The notes under the pieces were generated by a model. It worked only from the letters and a program-made list of their open reading frames with translations. It ran no database searches and was not told where the DNA came from. A stretch of 64,000 nucleotides of DNA from Sycobia sp. Sy_11. Its lineage: Eukaryota > Arthropoda > Insecta > Hymenoptera > Epichrysomallidae. Positions 12,430 through 25,982 of the stretch are shown here, in pieces. A program made the translations under genes and the position numbers. Position 1 is the first letter of the stretch, and each line of letters opens with the position of its first letter. The DNA lies in the NCBI GenBank assembly GCA_018907035.1, contig JACCIC010000038.1, positions 2,968,001 to 3,032,000 of the forward strand, read 5' to 3'.

Positions 12430-12808
12430 CTAGACGGACGCGACGCATGTACAGGTAGAGACGTAAAACAGAGAACAGTGGTGGTGGGAGAGCGGGAGGA
12501 AGACATGAGAAGCTGATAGAGCTCCAATGTGTAGTGTGGCAACGTGTCAGGAGAGGGTGAGGAAGGGGAGGGGGAGGGCCAGAAGGGCGTGGATAGAGAA
12601 CGAGATCGCGGGGGTGCGGGTGGATGTTGGCGCGCCCGCGTGCGCGGGGTGTGGAAGACAAGGTATCAGGCCGCAGCGAGACAACCGGGGCTAAACAGCC
12701 ATCTAAATGCATCCGAGGTGGCGCTCACTGCCATTACGCTTGATGGACGCTTATTGACGCGCACCCCTCTTCTCCTTCCCCTATGGCGACCTCTCCTTTC
12801 TTCCCTCT

Positions 12809-12863
<55 letters not shown>

Positions 12864-13440
12864 CTTCTCTCTTTCTTTCTCTTCCACCATTTCTCGTCGA
12901 GCAGCAGTTGCGAGAGAGGAGAGAAGCTACCCATCGAGAGGCGCAGTGTCCCACACCTCCTGGAAACTATGAAACCAAGACAGGGGCACTACTGAGAGGG
13001 GATAAGTCTCTCTCTCTCTCTCTGTTCGGTACTTCAACTCGACATTTTGTTGATATTGACAAGATCGAGAAAGAAAGAGAGGAAGAGCGAGGGATGAGAA
13101 TAAGCCAGAGGAAGAGTGTGCCTCCGTTCGCAAAAATGACCATCTTTTCATATCGAAAATTTTCTTTTCCTTCGTCGAATCCGATCTTACGATCGATCGA
13201 TCGATGGGTCGTCATCCACGCTGCCACAATTCGGCCTATATGCGATACCGGCAAACCAGTCTCATGTTATTTTCATCGCGCGTCGCAGACTTTATTACTG
13301 AATTAAGATCATGGGAGTTTCCAAAGAGAGCGCGAGAAGCAACGAGACGAAATGTACGAGAAGAGAAAAAGAGAGGAGCGACTTTTTATAGAGGATCAGC
13401 GTAGATATGAAGGAAGATCGTTATAAATGTGGTTCGACGT
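12430..13440. other. GC-rich block, candidate regulatory DNA
   Basis: G-rich on the plus strand from 12540 to 12660, then mixed, with CT arrays at 12815 and around 13008-13022 and a (GATC)n run at about 13190-13205. Several frames exceed 90 codons, but all run through the CT/GA arrays or change composition abruptly. None shows a protein family. Confidence 0.35.
12815..12854 (+). repeat. (CT)20 microsatellite
   Basis: A clean CT array with CT-rich, TTTCT-interrupted flanks. Confidence 0.9.
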
Positions 13441-14360
13441 TATTTTTATCTTAGTTAGTTTACTGTAGCTTACGGTTTATCCCACTTCCGTCTTTCAATA
13501 GTTTCTAATCATCTGAAATTTTCATACTATCCAAAATATTATTCTCAGCCATATATTTAAATATAAATATTACATTTTTATGTTAAATTTAATTGGTAAT
13601 AAGTGCTTAAAGATACGTGAAGTATTACAATATTTTTATAGATTATTACTTAATAACTATTTATTAATTTTTTTATGAATTAACTTTATTTAATAAATAG
13701 TTATTAATTTCATTGGACTTTTGTTTATTGTTTACAGTTTTGAATATATAAATATGTATTTCTTAAATTTACAAAGAACAATAAATGGAATAATTTAAAA
13801 TTACTAAGATGGAGGTAAGTTGTATTCGTCGTCAATGATTTAAAATAAAACAGTCATAAATTATAAGTAATGCCGTATTTAATTATTTTTCAATTCGACG
13901 AATACAAAATTGATTATTTTTTATATTATTACGATACCTTGTAAATCTAAAATTAATTCATTGCTACTCTATATTTCAATTACTGAACAAATGTCCAGCT
14001 GCAAGACTGACGTTTAATTCACGTTAAACCTTTTAAAATATAATTATCGTCTGTAAGTTATAAATCGGATTAAGTTGTCGGATCAAGTCAAGATTGAGAA
14101 ACCTGAAGCGAAGCGAATGAAAAAATGACGATATTATATAAATTTATAAATTTCTTTCGGATAAATCAAAATTTTGTTCTAGTCTATTTTTCCATAACTT
14201 TCGAAAGATCCAATAAGTTATATTTTTATTTTACTTTCTATCTGCGTTTTCAATTAATCAACGAACGCAGATTCATGGTTTGCAAAATAAGAAAAAAAGC
14301 TTCGGGAATAAAATAAGCCCCAACGATATTTATTACATACGAGCGTAAGTCCTAAAATTT
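13440..14360. other. AT-rich stretch, no gene seen
   Basis: AT-rich, with no recognisable gene. The 63-codon frame at 14125-14316 is AT-biased and matches nothing I know. Confidence 0.6.
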
Positions 14361-15180
14361 AACTGTTACCCGAGCCGTCATTCTTCTTCGCGCACGAAGA
14401 TCGCGAGTATTAGCGGGGATGTGTCATTTTCTCGCTCGTTGTACGCGTCGCGCGCACATACACGCGGGCATCTGGCACGATCCACCGGAGAGACGCGAGA
14501 CGTGGAATAACGAATAGAGACCGGAGGCGGAGGGGGGGGGCAACAGCGAGACGACGGGGAAGATACGGCGCTGGCGCTTCGGATACGCGAGCTCCTCACC
14601 TCGCGCGCAGTCTCGGAGGCACGGGACCGACGCCGCCGCCGCCGCCACCCTTTGTCGTCCCTTCCATCGCCGGGCGCGGGATTATCGCGTTATTTATGCC
14701 ACAATAATAACGAGTTAGTATATGCGCGGGATGTGCTTTATATCCTCGCGAGCCATTAGGGTTAATATAGCGTCTAACGGAGGGGCTCACTCGCTCCCTC
14801 CACTACCTTACACTCTGCCCGCGTCCCCTCGCCGCGTCTCTCCGAGCTTCCGCGCACTCCCCCGATTTTTCCCTCTTGCCCGTTTCGGTAGAATGTATTA
14901 TACGTGTGACTATGTACGTATGCCAACACGACAACGCATAGAGCGTTTATTATATTGCTGGGTATCTACGAGCGTCGTACCTGCCCGCGTTGCGCATCTT
15001 CAGCTGCCCCCCCCCCTTCCTCAAGTGCGAAACCGATGCCTCGAGCTCACCACCTCGTCCAAGTAGAGTCGATACGATACCTGTCCTTTCCATGGAAGGC
15101 GAACTCTCGGTCTTTGCAGCGCAGTTGTCGATTGACCAGAGCCGGATAAACCGTCTTTAGGACCCCAGACTTTCACTTTG
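14360..15180. other. GC-rich block, candidate regulatory DNA
   Basis: A CpG-rich block without a long microsatellite. It holds AT cores in GC-rich context, such as GAGCCATTAGGGTTAAT near 14750 (compare the GCCATTAGG pair at 9.4 kb), and a (GCC)n run at about 14630-14645. No recognisable coding exon. A CpG-island or enhancer role is inferred. Confidence 0.3.
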
Positions 15181-15974
15181 AATCAAAAGAAGTATAGAAT
15201 AATAAACTTAACTGTATAATTGCTCTCTTAACTATACGTATAAAAGCAACACCTAGCTATATAATATTTTTAGGTATATAGCGACATACAGCTGCTTTAG
15301 AATTCAAGAAAAGAACCGAAAAATTTCATTTTACAAAATTAGATTTTAAAATATAATTAATAACGAGGGATGCGATGACTTTTTTTTCTTTCTTTTTTGT
15401 TAATTGAATTTATTTTTTGCTATCCAATATCTGAGACGTTGTTTTCTATACATTTTTGCTTCTTACATCTTCTTGCCCTTAATAATACTCATTTTTAAGA
15501 GGGTGACATATTCTTATTATTTTTTATAATAAATTTAAAGATTTCACAGAAAAGTAAACTTATAAATACATCTTATACATAAATATATAATTATAAATTT
15601 GAACAAAACAAACCTGTTTGATCTGTGCTCTAACTGGACTCTCTCAATACCTGACCTTATAAATATTCGTTTCATTTATCTATATTATAATGTAGACCAG
15701 AAAGGGATCTTGTACAAACGTACTCGTATATTTCGTTATAATTAGAACTATATTCATCAGTTTCTTTAATTGACTATAGCTATGCCTGACATTGTCGTTT
15801 GTTAGTCTCTAAAAAATTATTTTTATTACTAAATAGTTTAATTAGCTTTTTATAATTAAAAATTTATTTTTACAATCATTAAAAAATTATACGCAAAAAT
15901 TGAATTATATTTAAATTAACTTCGTCACTCTATAAAAAAGAGTTATATAATAATTTAAAAGTTTATTTTTGATA

Positions 15975-16035
<61 letters not shown>

Positions 16036-16890
16036 GAGAAAAAGTTTTTGATGAAATATACTTTTTTAATGTTGGTGAAAGACAGATTGTAATTATGAAA
16101 TCAAAATTAATATAAATTTATGATGTATAATTATATAATGGTTTATAACAACTGATAAACTAAAATTTTTACTGTCTAATGTAGAAATACTTCTTAACGG
16201 AGAAAGTCTAATTTTCTATTAGATAAATTTCTATAAAATTCTATAAATTTACATTGATGAAAAATAATGTATACTATTTATCTGATAATTAAACCAACAT
16301 TGATGAAAAGATTATAGATATATATAGTATTAACATGATTTTCCGTAATATTCATCAAAACTTTGTGTATTTTTATCAAACAATTTATTTAAATTTTCCG
16401 TTAACAGTAGTACTATAAATTTCTCATGGATCTCATGCACCGCCGTTTATGTTTTTTTTTTCCAAATTCTAACTATTAAATATAATAATCAAAACTTTTA
16501 AAATTAAGAAATCGTACAAATAATTGTAGTAAGCTTTTCATAATACCATTAAATATGACTGAATCAACTTACAATAACCGTTGTTATAATATATGTAACA
16601 ATATATGAAAATTCTTGTCATTTATTTCTTTAAATTTTAATAATAATAAATTAATTAACGAATGCATTTCTAAAACGTTTACCTATAATTTCAATCGCAT
16701 AAAAAAAGAACGTATTCAAAATCATAACTTATTATTTTATCTAGTACTTCTTAACAACAGTATGAAAATTCTTATATACAATTTTTTTCATTTAAATTCA
16801 AAAGTCAGTTTTCTGCTTTGGAAACCGAATGCTCAAGAATCCGCAGTCATTTTTTTATTAAACAATTACTCCTCTTAAAAGTGGAGAAAC
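15180..16890. other. AT-rich stretch, no gene seen
   Basis: AT-rich with a TA array at 15981-16032. The 87-codon frame at 16615-16878 is lysine/asparagine/isoleucine rich, as expected by chance in this composition. Confidence 0.6.
15981..16032. repeat. (TA)26 microsatellite
   Basis: A clean array of about 52 bp inside AT-rich DNA. Confidence 0.95.
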
Positions 16891-17519
16891 ATCTATTTTC
16901 AATAAGAGCCCTTGATCATTGACGCGCACGACCGGGAGAACGGGGAGAGCGCACAATCGGCAGCCGACACAAAGAGAGCTGAGAAGCGAGAAAGCAGCGT
17001 TTTCGCATTTAAATTGCAGCCGGACGACGCGATTGAAGCGAGCGCGTCGTTATACGTATATGTGTATATACCGGCACGGTGCGTGCGGGCAAGATTTATT
17101 AGGGAGCGCGAATACTCATGCGAAATAAAGAGGCACGTACGTCGCTGATAATGCGTCGAGCTGCCATCGTCCCGCGAAGAGGGTTTTGCGCCAGGCAGGA
17201 GAGAAAGGGTTGTGGTAGGCTCAGCGGTGACGCGGATGAAAAAGTGGCCAAGGGGGGGGGGCAAGCAAACGCTTGTACATATATAGTATATATATATATA
17301 TATATATACACGCGAGACCATACAAGTATCCAGAGAAGGCCGGTGAGACAGGAATCACCGTCTCTTGATTGGCCGGCATCGATCTGCCGACAGCTGACAA
17401 TAGATCAAGTACGAGTAGACTAACGCCATGTTAACTTCCCTTTTCGTCTCCTTCCGATGCTGGCTCTCAATCTTCTTCATCTATCCGTCGCTGCGCTTGC
17501 CTCAACTTTCACTCTTTAG

Positions 17520-17520
<1 letters not shown>
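16890..17520. other. GC-rich block, candidate regulatory DNA
   Basis: A CpG-rich block with a short TA array at 17287-17309. Frames of up to 140 codons cross it on both strands without any family motif and with no consistent choice of frame. Confidence 0.3.
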
Positions 17521-18176
<656 letters not shown>

Positions 18177-18425
18177 ATATACGTAAATATATAAATATGC
18201 AAGTATAAATATATATATTTAGCTCGAAAAATGTGCGGTCGCGCCGTTGCCGATTTGAGAGAGCTGCTACATAAATGCGGCGTTGCCACATCGACACAGT
18301 CGTCATCGGTCCATGCAAAAAAAGGAATGAGGGGAGGGGCAGAGCTCGCGAACTCTCGCAACTGTTGAGTATTTCTTGGTATAACTTCACGAAAATGTAA
18401 CTTATTCATTTAGATGAAAAATATT
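18177..18425 (-). repeat. dispersed repeat B, copy 1 (inverted relative to copy 2)
   Basis: Read on the minus strand, this segment matches 48530-48830 almost base for base. Over the ~200-bp core there are about three substitutions, a one-base change in a T run and a short TA-rich indel. The core is GC-balanced (for example GAGTTCGCGAGCTCTGCCCC) and ends in a CGCA tetranucleotide array. The minus-strand frames through it are not conserved between copies, so it is probably not coding. It could be part of a mobile element or a recent duplication. I do not recognise the family. Confidence 0.85.
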
Positions 18426-18841
18426 TTTATAAATAACTATTGAATTTTTATTAAATATAGTAGGTGGAATGTTAAAATAAAGATACACGAAATAATCTTT
18501 TAACATGAACTTTATTTCAAACGAGGAAAGAAAAGACGTCTGTTCAAACGAAAGGACAACGCAAGACTAAACTGCAGTACTCGAAATTGAAAACTCTGCA
18601 AGCCCTTGTGAGAAACTTAAAACTTATAAAAACACATCAGGCATCTAAGCAATAAACTCATAAAGCATTTGCCGCGCAGGGCAGCAAAGACGCAGATCGT
18701 AATAAGACCCAGTGGACACATATGTTTACATCCTTTTACGATACTCTCCAATATTTAGTTTCAAGTATTTTTTGCTTTATTATTTATAGAAGGCTAATAT
18801 AATCTAACAATAACCTTCTGTAAATATTTTTCAACTTAATG

Positions 18842-18848
<7 letters not shown>

Positions 18849-18886
<38 letters not shown>
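18849..18886. repeat. (TA)19 microsatellite
   Basis: A TA array immediately followed, after GC, by a GA array. Confidence 0.95.
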
Positions 18887-18887
<1 letters not shown>

Positions 18888-18889
18888 CT

Positions 18890-18951
<62 letters not shown>
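18890..18951 (+). repeat. (GA)n microsatellite, ~62 bp
   Basis: A GA array with a single phase break near 18909. Confidence 0.95.
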
Positions 18952-18955
<4 letters not shown>

Positions 18956-19737
18956 TTTCACTTCCAAAAAAGGTTAATTTTCACTTCTTGATGAATTATA
19001 TCATCTTGTTGGCGTTTTTCTGCATACGAACGGGTATAGTATATTAAAAAAAAATTCTTAGATATTTAGCTAATATGTGCCTCTTTTGAAAGGGTTAGTA
19101 ATTTCATTATTAAATATAATGGTTGTTGATGTTATAGATCTAGAAAAGTCTCGGTTTGATTATCGGATAAAATTTCTTCAAACGTTGTCCCAAAGTGTTT
19201 AATTCTTAAATAATTTCACACGCTTAGATATAATTTTAATTAGAAAGGAGTTCTAGAAATGAAAATAAGTTAGCAATTTGAAGAAAACTGCTATTTTTAC
19301 CTAAAAAGTATAAGCTAGTCTTACTTTGACCTCATCTGGATATTCTTTTCTATACTAAAATTAGCTATTATTTAAAAGTCCACAAAAGATAGGCTAATAT
19401 TTATATAAAACCAAAAATTTGAACATAACTTTGAAGTATAAAAATATTTTAGAATGCCTATACTTAAGTATCCTAGGAAGATAAGCTATACATTTTCGAA
19501 CAAGATACGATATTCTCTCTTATGAAAAAAATAGAAAAAAAGTAAAGGATTTCTATCCAAAAGAGAGAGGGAGCAAGAGAGAGGGAGAGGGAGATCGTTA
19601 AGAGAAAAGGATGCAAGAAACGTACAACGACGGGAAAGAGACGAAAAGGAGACAAAGCGCGAGTGTATATGCTTCTGCTGCTGTTGCTGTTGCTGTCGCT
19701 GCTGCTGCGCGTTTGGAGCGAAATTGAGAGGACCAAG

Positions 19738-19740
<3 letters not shown>

Positions 19741-19784
<44 letters not shown>
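19741..19784 (+). repeat. (GA)22 microsatellite
   Basis: A clean GA array. Confidence 0.95.
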
Positions 19785-19788
<4 letters not shown>

Positions 19789-20185
19789 GAGACAGAGAGA
19801 GTGGAAGATAGAGGGAGAAAATAGAGATGAGGAGAAAGAGGAAAGCACAGCAAGAAAAGCCCTCGAATGAGCGAGAAAAGCGAGAGCTATGGGAGGAGAG
19901 AAGGAGAGACGCGTATACTCGCGGAGCGGCGCGCTGTTGTTCGATTCAGGCCGCACGGCGCCGGTGAATACGAACAGCCGAATTATGAAAATGACTTCGC
20001 GTGACGCGGTCGTGGCGGCAGCGCATCCACCCCTCCCCCCTCCCCCCCTCTCTCTCTCTTTTCCGCGTGCCCCAGAGATAGCTTCCAGCAATAAACATAC
20101 TCCCCTCGCCCACTGCGTCCTGCGCTTTTCTCCCTCGTTCTGCCAGTTCTTCCAAAGTCCAGAAGGGAAGGAGGAATAAGAGGAG

Positions 20186-20192
<7 letters not shown>

Positions 20193-20232
<40 letters not shown>
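20193..20232 (+). repeat. (GA)20 microsatellite
   Basis: A clean GA array at the right part of the GC-rich block. Confidence 0.95.
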
Positions 20233-20234
<2 letters not shown>

Positions 20235-20399
20235 TTAAGAGCCCCACTGCCGGTGCTCGACTCTGGATATTTAAGCTGTAAGGGAAAAAATGTCGCGTGT
20301 TGCGCAGAAAAGCTGCGAGAAATCAAGGGAAATCTACGGGGAAAGTTCGAGATGTGCCAGAGCCGATGAGTCTGGCAGTTGGACAGAAAGTAGGGAAGT

Positions 20400-21290
20400 A
20401 GTTTGAGTTAAATTTATGTGTTCCGCTCTATGGTTCTTCTTTTTTCATTTATTTTAGCTTCAGTCAAGCTTGCGCGAAATAAAAAGAAAAATTGCGCAGT
20501 ATTTTTGTTATAAAAATCAATTGTTATAGTCCGATATTAATTTTGCATATAATTATTAAAACTCACAAACAGTAAGTCTATGACTTTCAAAATCTATAGA
20601 ATTGATCGAGAGAAATCCTATTCCTGCATAAAAAAGTTTCTCGGTTTGTGTAGTTCAAAAGCATTACGACAATATTATTGTTTATATATCTTAACGTATA
20701 TATTTGCAATCCAAACAGTTTAATATAGGAGAATTTTATTTTGGTTCTTTTTCAGATGGAAACGCGAGAGGGATAATTTTTTAAAAATTTTCAATAGGCT
20801 ACTTAATATTTTCGTATTCACTTTATAAGAAATGTATGAAAGACTAATTATTGAAATAAGTACGGTTTGGATTATTACTTTTTCAATTTCGATACTGGTT
20901 GATTATTACCTTTAGATTAGAAAATTATAAAAAATTATGTAAATGACTGTTAAGTAACACGTTGATTCTTTATAAAATCCTGTAAAAATTTGAAAAGACT
21001 AGTTTTTCGAATAGAATTATCGAATAGAATTACTACTAAAAATTACATAAATGTTACCTTACTCTTTAACAAAATGCTACAAGTACATCTATAGAAGGAT
21101 TTTTCTCTTGAAGGACCCTCAGAAGACGTCTGTACATTATTTATATGAGTATATACAGTATAAAAGATCAGCTATATGCATATGAAGAAAATATTTACAA
21201 TCAAGGTTTAAAATAAGCACGATAATTACAATCCTTCATGTACAAATAAAAAAACAAGATTACCAGAGTTTTTCTGCTTTTCTGTACGTA
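20400..21290. other. AT-rich stretch, no gene seen
   Basis: AT-rich, with no recognisable gene or repeat. Confidence 0.6.
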
Positions 21291-22070
21291 CGTTTTGGAT
21301 TGCTTAACTCGAACAGAATGGAAAAAGCTATTTAGGAGCCTCGCGTCGTCGTCATTACTTCGGTCGAGAGCTTCAACTAGACTTCCGTCTATTCTCTTTT
21401 TCTATACGCTGCTTTGATCGCAAACAGAGCCGTCGTTCAGAAGTGTATACGCTGAAACTGTTTCCATCGGATGCTATCTGTCCGCGCGAATACTCAAAAG
21501 CCCTTTTGGTGGCGGCACCACGGAGCATGGCCCGCGGCCCTTCCAACCACGCCTTCCATATAAATACATAAATATACCTCGTCGATCACCCGCGAGCGAA
21601 TCGACCGGTTAATCCGGCGATATCGCCGGCCCCCACATACGCGCCGTATACATCGGCGTAGCGCGGACGCAGCGGTCGGTTGGCGGCGCGGGCGCGGGTG
21701 CGCATATACGTCTGGCCGCCGCTCCTGCCGGGCGGAAGCGATGCGTGATCGACGGCTGACGCGGGCGACGGCCTCGCGGGCCTCTCGCGCGCATTATCGC
21801 ACATCGCTGGCCGCGATGGACGCCTGCATGCCCAGCCCCGCTCCCCCCCCCCCCGCCCTTCACCCAAGGGCTTGACGGATGGCAGGGTCCGCGAGATTCG
21901 TCGCGTCGGACGAAATATGCGTCGCTGCGACCGGGCGAACGGTTATGTTGCGCGTCCGCGTGTCGCTTTCGTCGGCGGGCTTGTACGTATGCGCCGCGAA
22001 CCGGAGCTCGCGGGCGCGGCGTAGTGCAGCCTTCGCGACGTCGTGCTCGCTATAATTTCCGTAAAGATGT
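21290..22070. promoter_or_regulatory. strongly CpG-rich block, candidate CpG island or enhancer
   Basis: The most GC-rich block of the window, with many CGCG words and no long microsatellite. It contains the perfect 16-bp palindrome CCGGCGATATCGCCGG at 21614-21629, directly beside GGTTAATCC (a Bicoid/Otx-like TAATCC core), and a C run near 21843-21855. Frames of 84-93 codons are arginine/alanine rich on both strands, as expected from composition. A regulatory role is inferred. Confidence 0.35.
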
Positions 22071-22398
22071 TTTTAGACAAGCGTCAATTTGACGAAAGCA
22101 GCCAATCTATTCGGGTTGAGTAAATCATTCATTGGAGTTAACATTACCGAGTATACTGAATAAGTCGTCCTAAAATATATTTTATGAGTTATAAATATAA
22201 GTTATATTATATTTATTTGTTTGGTTCAACTAATAGTGTTATTAGTTCAAGTGTTATTACCAATTTATTACTTACAAAAAATTACTGTAAAATACGATAG
22301 TTAGCATACATTAATTATAGGTATCTACATAATTACAAACATATTAATTTATTATTCGTTTCATATTTGAAAATATTTCTCAAAAATCAATTTTTTGT
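22070..22398. other. AT-rich stretch, no gene seen
   Basis: AT-rich DNA leading into the long inverted repeat. Confidence 0.6.
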
Positions 22399-22998
22399 AT
22401 TAAATTAATAAATATTTTCATCGTTCTTACAGCCTTTATGATGTAATATATTACACTTAAATAATGACAGTCAGACTCTGCTTGATTATATTCACCCCCG
22501 TAGAATCTGAAATAAAACTTATTACTACAATGAATTATATTAAAAATTAAAAATAATAATAATAAAAATAAGTCATATTCTGTATTAGCAAAGAACAACT
22601 CGACTGCCCCCACCACCTTACATTTCAATTCTTCTTCGATATCCGACGTTTAAGGATATCCTACTACTGTTTAAGGACTAAACTGTTTAGTCCTTTGAGT
22701 TTAATCCTTAAAGATGAACAGTAGCAGTTCGATACATCGGACACCAATGGACAAGTTAAATTTAAAGTAGTCAAGGCAGTCCGGTTGTCCGTGACTAACA
22801 TAGAATATAGTTTATTTTTATTATTTTTAATTTTTAATCTAATTTAATTTTATTTTTAGCAGTAATTTATATTTCAGATTCTTCCGGGGGGGGGGGCGGA
22901 GGTGATAATTAACAAGGAAATTTTATCTGTCATTATCTCAGTATAATATATTATAGTATACAGACTGTAAGGCCGATAAAAATATTTATTAATTTAAT
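22399..22998. mobile_element. 600-bp long inverted repeat (MITE-like foldback), family A copy 2
   Basis: The two halves are reverse complements of each other over their whole length, meeting at a perfect 23-bp core palindrome (AAGGACTAAACTGTTTAGTCC plus TT, 22673-22695). Both ends read inward as ATTAAATTAATAAATATTTT followed by a TCGG/TCG-TCTTACAG motif. Shared landmarks in both arms are AATGACAG, AGAATCTGAAAT, an AAAATTAAAAATAA tract, and GACTGCC near the centre. Arms are about 285 and 314 bp and have diverged by substitutions, a G11 run (about 22886-22896) and AT indels. No protein is encoded. The ends match the small element at 5552 and the single arm at 28470. Confidence 0.85.
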
Positions 22999-22999
22999 T

Positions 23000-24990
23000 C
23001 AACACCGTCCAAACGAACGCCCTTGTATAGGTATAAGTATTATTTTGTACTGAAATATTAGTGAGTTTCGTGGAGAAGTAGGGAGGTTACAAGTTTGCTA
23101 TTGCGGCCTGCGTCAATTCTGATTTTGTGCTCTAACAAGAAGGTTCTAGAAAAACTGAAATAAAATTGTTTATATATAAAAAGGTTTGAGAGATATTTAT
23201 TAAAGTATTTGAAATTATTTAGATTTAAAAAAAATTTTTGTTTTCTTCTTTTGTCTATACCAATTGCTTCCTAATTTTATTTCAAAACATAGTTAGCTGA
23301 ACTTTGTATACCAGATAAGTTTTCAAACTTTTTTTTAAATAGCTATTTTAAATATAATAATATATGTTATACTTTAAATATAATAATAAATATCAATTGA
23401 GAATAATACTATTTACAAATACAGATAGAAACTTCGACTGACTACTAGACAATCTCGACATGTCCACGATAGTAATATCTGTACTAAATCGAGATATATT
23501 ATATGATAGTTCCACTTTGCTATGGCGCACTCACGTCATGTCACTGACATCAGGCAAACATTCAAAATCAGGGTTAAATTTTGAGGCAACGTCAATATTT
23601 AATAATTACTTCATCAGTTAATATTAATTTTTTCTTTTGTTTTATTTGACAATATCTAGGATGAAACGATTGGAAATCATGTTGAATAATTTTTTACCTA
23701 CATAATAAAATATATTTCGTAGATTAAGATTTTACGAGAAACTAATGATATTGGTTTGTATTATGACAGGGTAATTACATATAGTTACCATCCTTTTACA
23801 TAGTAGTACAAAAGTTTTAAAGGTATTTCCAATATGAAAGTATATGTATTCTTAAGAAATTACAGAAAACTGAATTTTCTGAAAAAATAACGGATTTTAA
23901 TTGTTTATAAATTATCTACGATAAGTTTTATATTTAAAAAGATTTTAACATTTCTTACTATAGCTTCTATAATACTTAAAAGAATGCCGTTGAGTCTTTA
24001 AATGTGCCACTCTTCTTTCAAAAATACTATATGTTTAAATGTTTAAATGTAAGTGTTCAACGGGCTTCTCTTATTCCAGAACATTAAGTTTTCGCTTAGT
24101 ATTTCATAATTTCTAATATAAAAATAATTGAAAATATTGCGAGAGTGTTTATTTGTGTATCAGAATATACTACCTAAATGTTTTCAAAATTATTCTACCA
24201 TGGTATCAAGAATAAAATGTTTATCAGTGAATTATTTTTATTATTTAATTATTTAATTCCTTTCATCACATTAATTTTTATTTTTAATAATTAACATATT
24301 ATTACTATTTTAAGTAATATTTAATTATCGTTTGAATAATAATTTTTAGTGTTAATTATATTGCGTTAATAGGAAGAATAATCTTTTTTTACAAAATTCT
24401 TACTTAAATTATTCTATTTGAAATAATACGAAAACAGTAAAACAATAATTTGAGCTTTACCGTTTTCTGTTTGTTTATTATTTAAAGCTGTTCTACAATA
24501 GAAAAATTGTTGCAGTGAATCGTGGATTGAATTCATCAACTAGAATTTTGCTTTCCCAATAAGTGCTCAACGTGATTGTATTGTTATTATTATTAGACTT
24601 TTCTTAAGGTAATATAAATTCATAATAATAGTTTATTAATTTTTTCCAATTAGTTTATTATTTTACTATGCGCTCATGTCTTAAGATAAGCTTAACCTTT
24701 AAAAATGTTTAGACTATAATTTTTTGAGAATTCTAATTATCGCTAAGTTATTTATTGCAGAATTTCAAAATTATTGATCTTAATGAACCTGAAAATATAT
24801 CTGAATGTAATTATATCGGCACATAGAAAATAAAAACTATCAGAAATTTTAACAAAAATTTTTATTTTAATTTTTAGATAATGTTCAAGATGAACAGAAT
24901 TACCTAATCGTTATATCCATTAAATTTATGTAGTATATCATATTAATAATAGTAGTTAATACATTTACCAATCACAGACCCCCATATCAT
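23000..24990. other. AT-rich stretch, no gene seen
   Basis: A long AT-rich stretch. A less biased section at about 23440-23590 might be an old repeat fragment, but I could not identify it. No gene. Confidence 0.55.
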
Positions 24991-25493
24991 ATAACGACAA
25001 TCCTGTCTAGAAAAATCGAGAGCATGGATCAAGAAACAATAGAACGACGCATAGTTGCGGACTTTGCCAATTTCTGAAATAATTAAAAATTCGCCGAATG
25101 AAGATGGGAACGAGCCGCAGTTGCACTCGTATAGTGCAGACGCGGAAGAGAGGCAACCTGGTGTATGTCCCCGACATAATATCGGGGATCGGGCGACTGC
25201 AGGCGCGCCTCCCCTCCACCGTCCCTCGCTTTTCCCTCCCTACCAGCCTCGCCCCCGCGAACGGTTTCGCGCGGCGCTAATGCCTACCTATTTATCCCTT
25301 TCATCGTAATTTCCGATGCGCCGAGGGCGCAATTTCCAGCGATAATCGCCGGCGAGAGATACGATAAGCACTCTGGAGCGCGGTGTGTGCGCGTGCTATG
25401 TGCCATGCCGTGCACCCTCTCCCTCGACCTCTGCCATGTCTCACTCTTTCTCTCTGCCTCTTTCTGTCTCTCTCCCCCTCTCTTCCCCCCCTC

Positions 25494-25552
<59 letters not shown>

Positions 25553-25830
25553 ATCTGTCTCTCGTCCTCGCTTCGTCTCTACTAGAGCGTACATGGTCAA
25601 CGAAAAAAGAGCGCGGGAGCCGCTCTATCCTTGCCCGCTCGCTACCGCGTGCTTTTCCGATCTTTTTCGCGGATTTTTTGCCCGCCCCTCTTCCTACCCG
25701 CTAGCTCCGTTACGCGAAGGGTGGCGGCCGCACGCGTCGTTGATTTGTACAAATAGACTACGCGCGGCTTTTCGAACCCGGCGTTTTTGCCTCGTTGCTC
25801 TTTATGGAGCAGCCAATTTTTACTTAGTTA
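24990..25830. other. GC-rich block, candidate regulatory DNA
   Basis: A CpG-rich block split by a CT array. The part at 25290-25375 (words such as CTTTCATCGTAATTTCCGATG and CGATAATCGCCGGCG) is non-repetitive and looks constrained. Frames through the block translate the CT array or GC-rich DNA without family motifs. Confidence 0.3.
25497..25545 (+). repeat. (CT)24 microsatellite
   Basis: A clean CT array preceded by about 60 bp of interrupted CT/CCC sequence. Confidence 0.95.
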
Positions 25831-25918
25831 ACTGACACGATTAGAGTATTTTAAGGGTTTTAGTATCGAACTTTTTATCGTTGCATTCGCAAACTTACAG
25901 TTTATTAAATGGGCGAGC

Positions 25919-25982
25919 AAAAATAATAATAACAACGACAACAATAATAACAACAACAACAATAATAATAATAATAATAATA
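25919..25982 (+). repeat. (AAT)/(AAC) trinucleotide array
   Basis: An alternation of AAT and AAC triplets, the same compound type as the larger array at 34853. Confidence 0.9.

Larger units (their letters stand above)
18430..19550. other. AT-rich stretch with microsatellites, no gene seen
   Basis: Mostly AT-rich DNA around an abutting TA and GA array. Nothing else is recognisable. Confidence 0.6.
19550..20400. other. GC-rich block, candidate regulatory DNA
   Basis: A purine-rich left part with two GA arrays, a (CTG/TTG)n glutamine-like trinucleotide run at about 19672-19707, and a CpG-rich part at 19900-20170. The 253-codon minus-strand frame is low-complexity (serine/leucine from CT, glutamine from CAG) and is not a credible gene. 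Confidence 0.35.

Noticed and set aside
19486..20247. 253-codon minus-strand frame
   Set aside because: Ser/Leu runs from two GA arrays and a Gln run from a triplet repeat; no domain, and the frame depends on array length.
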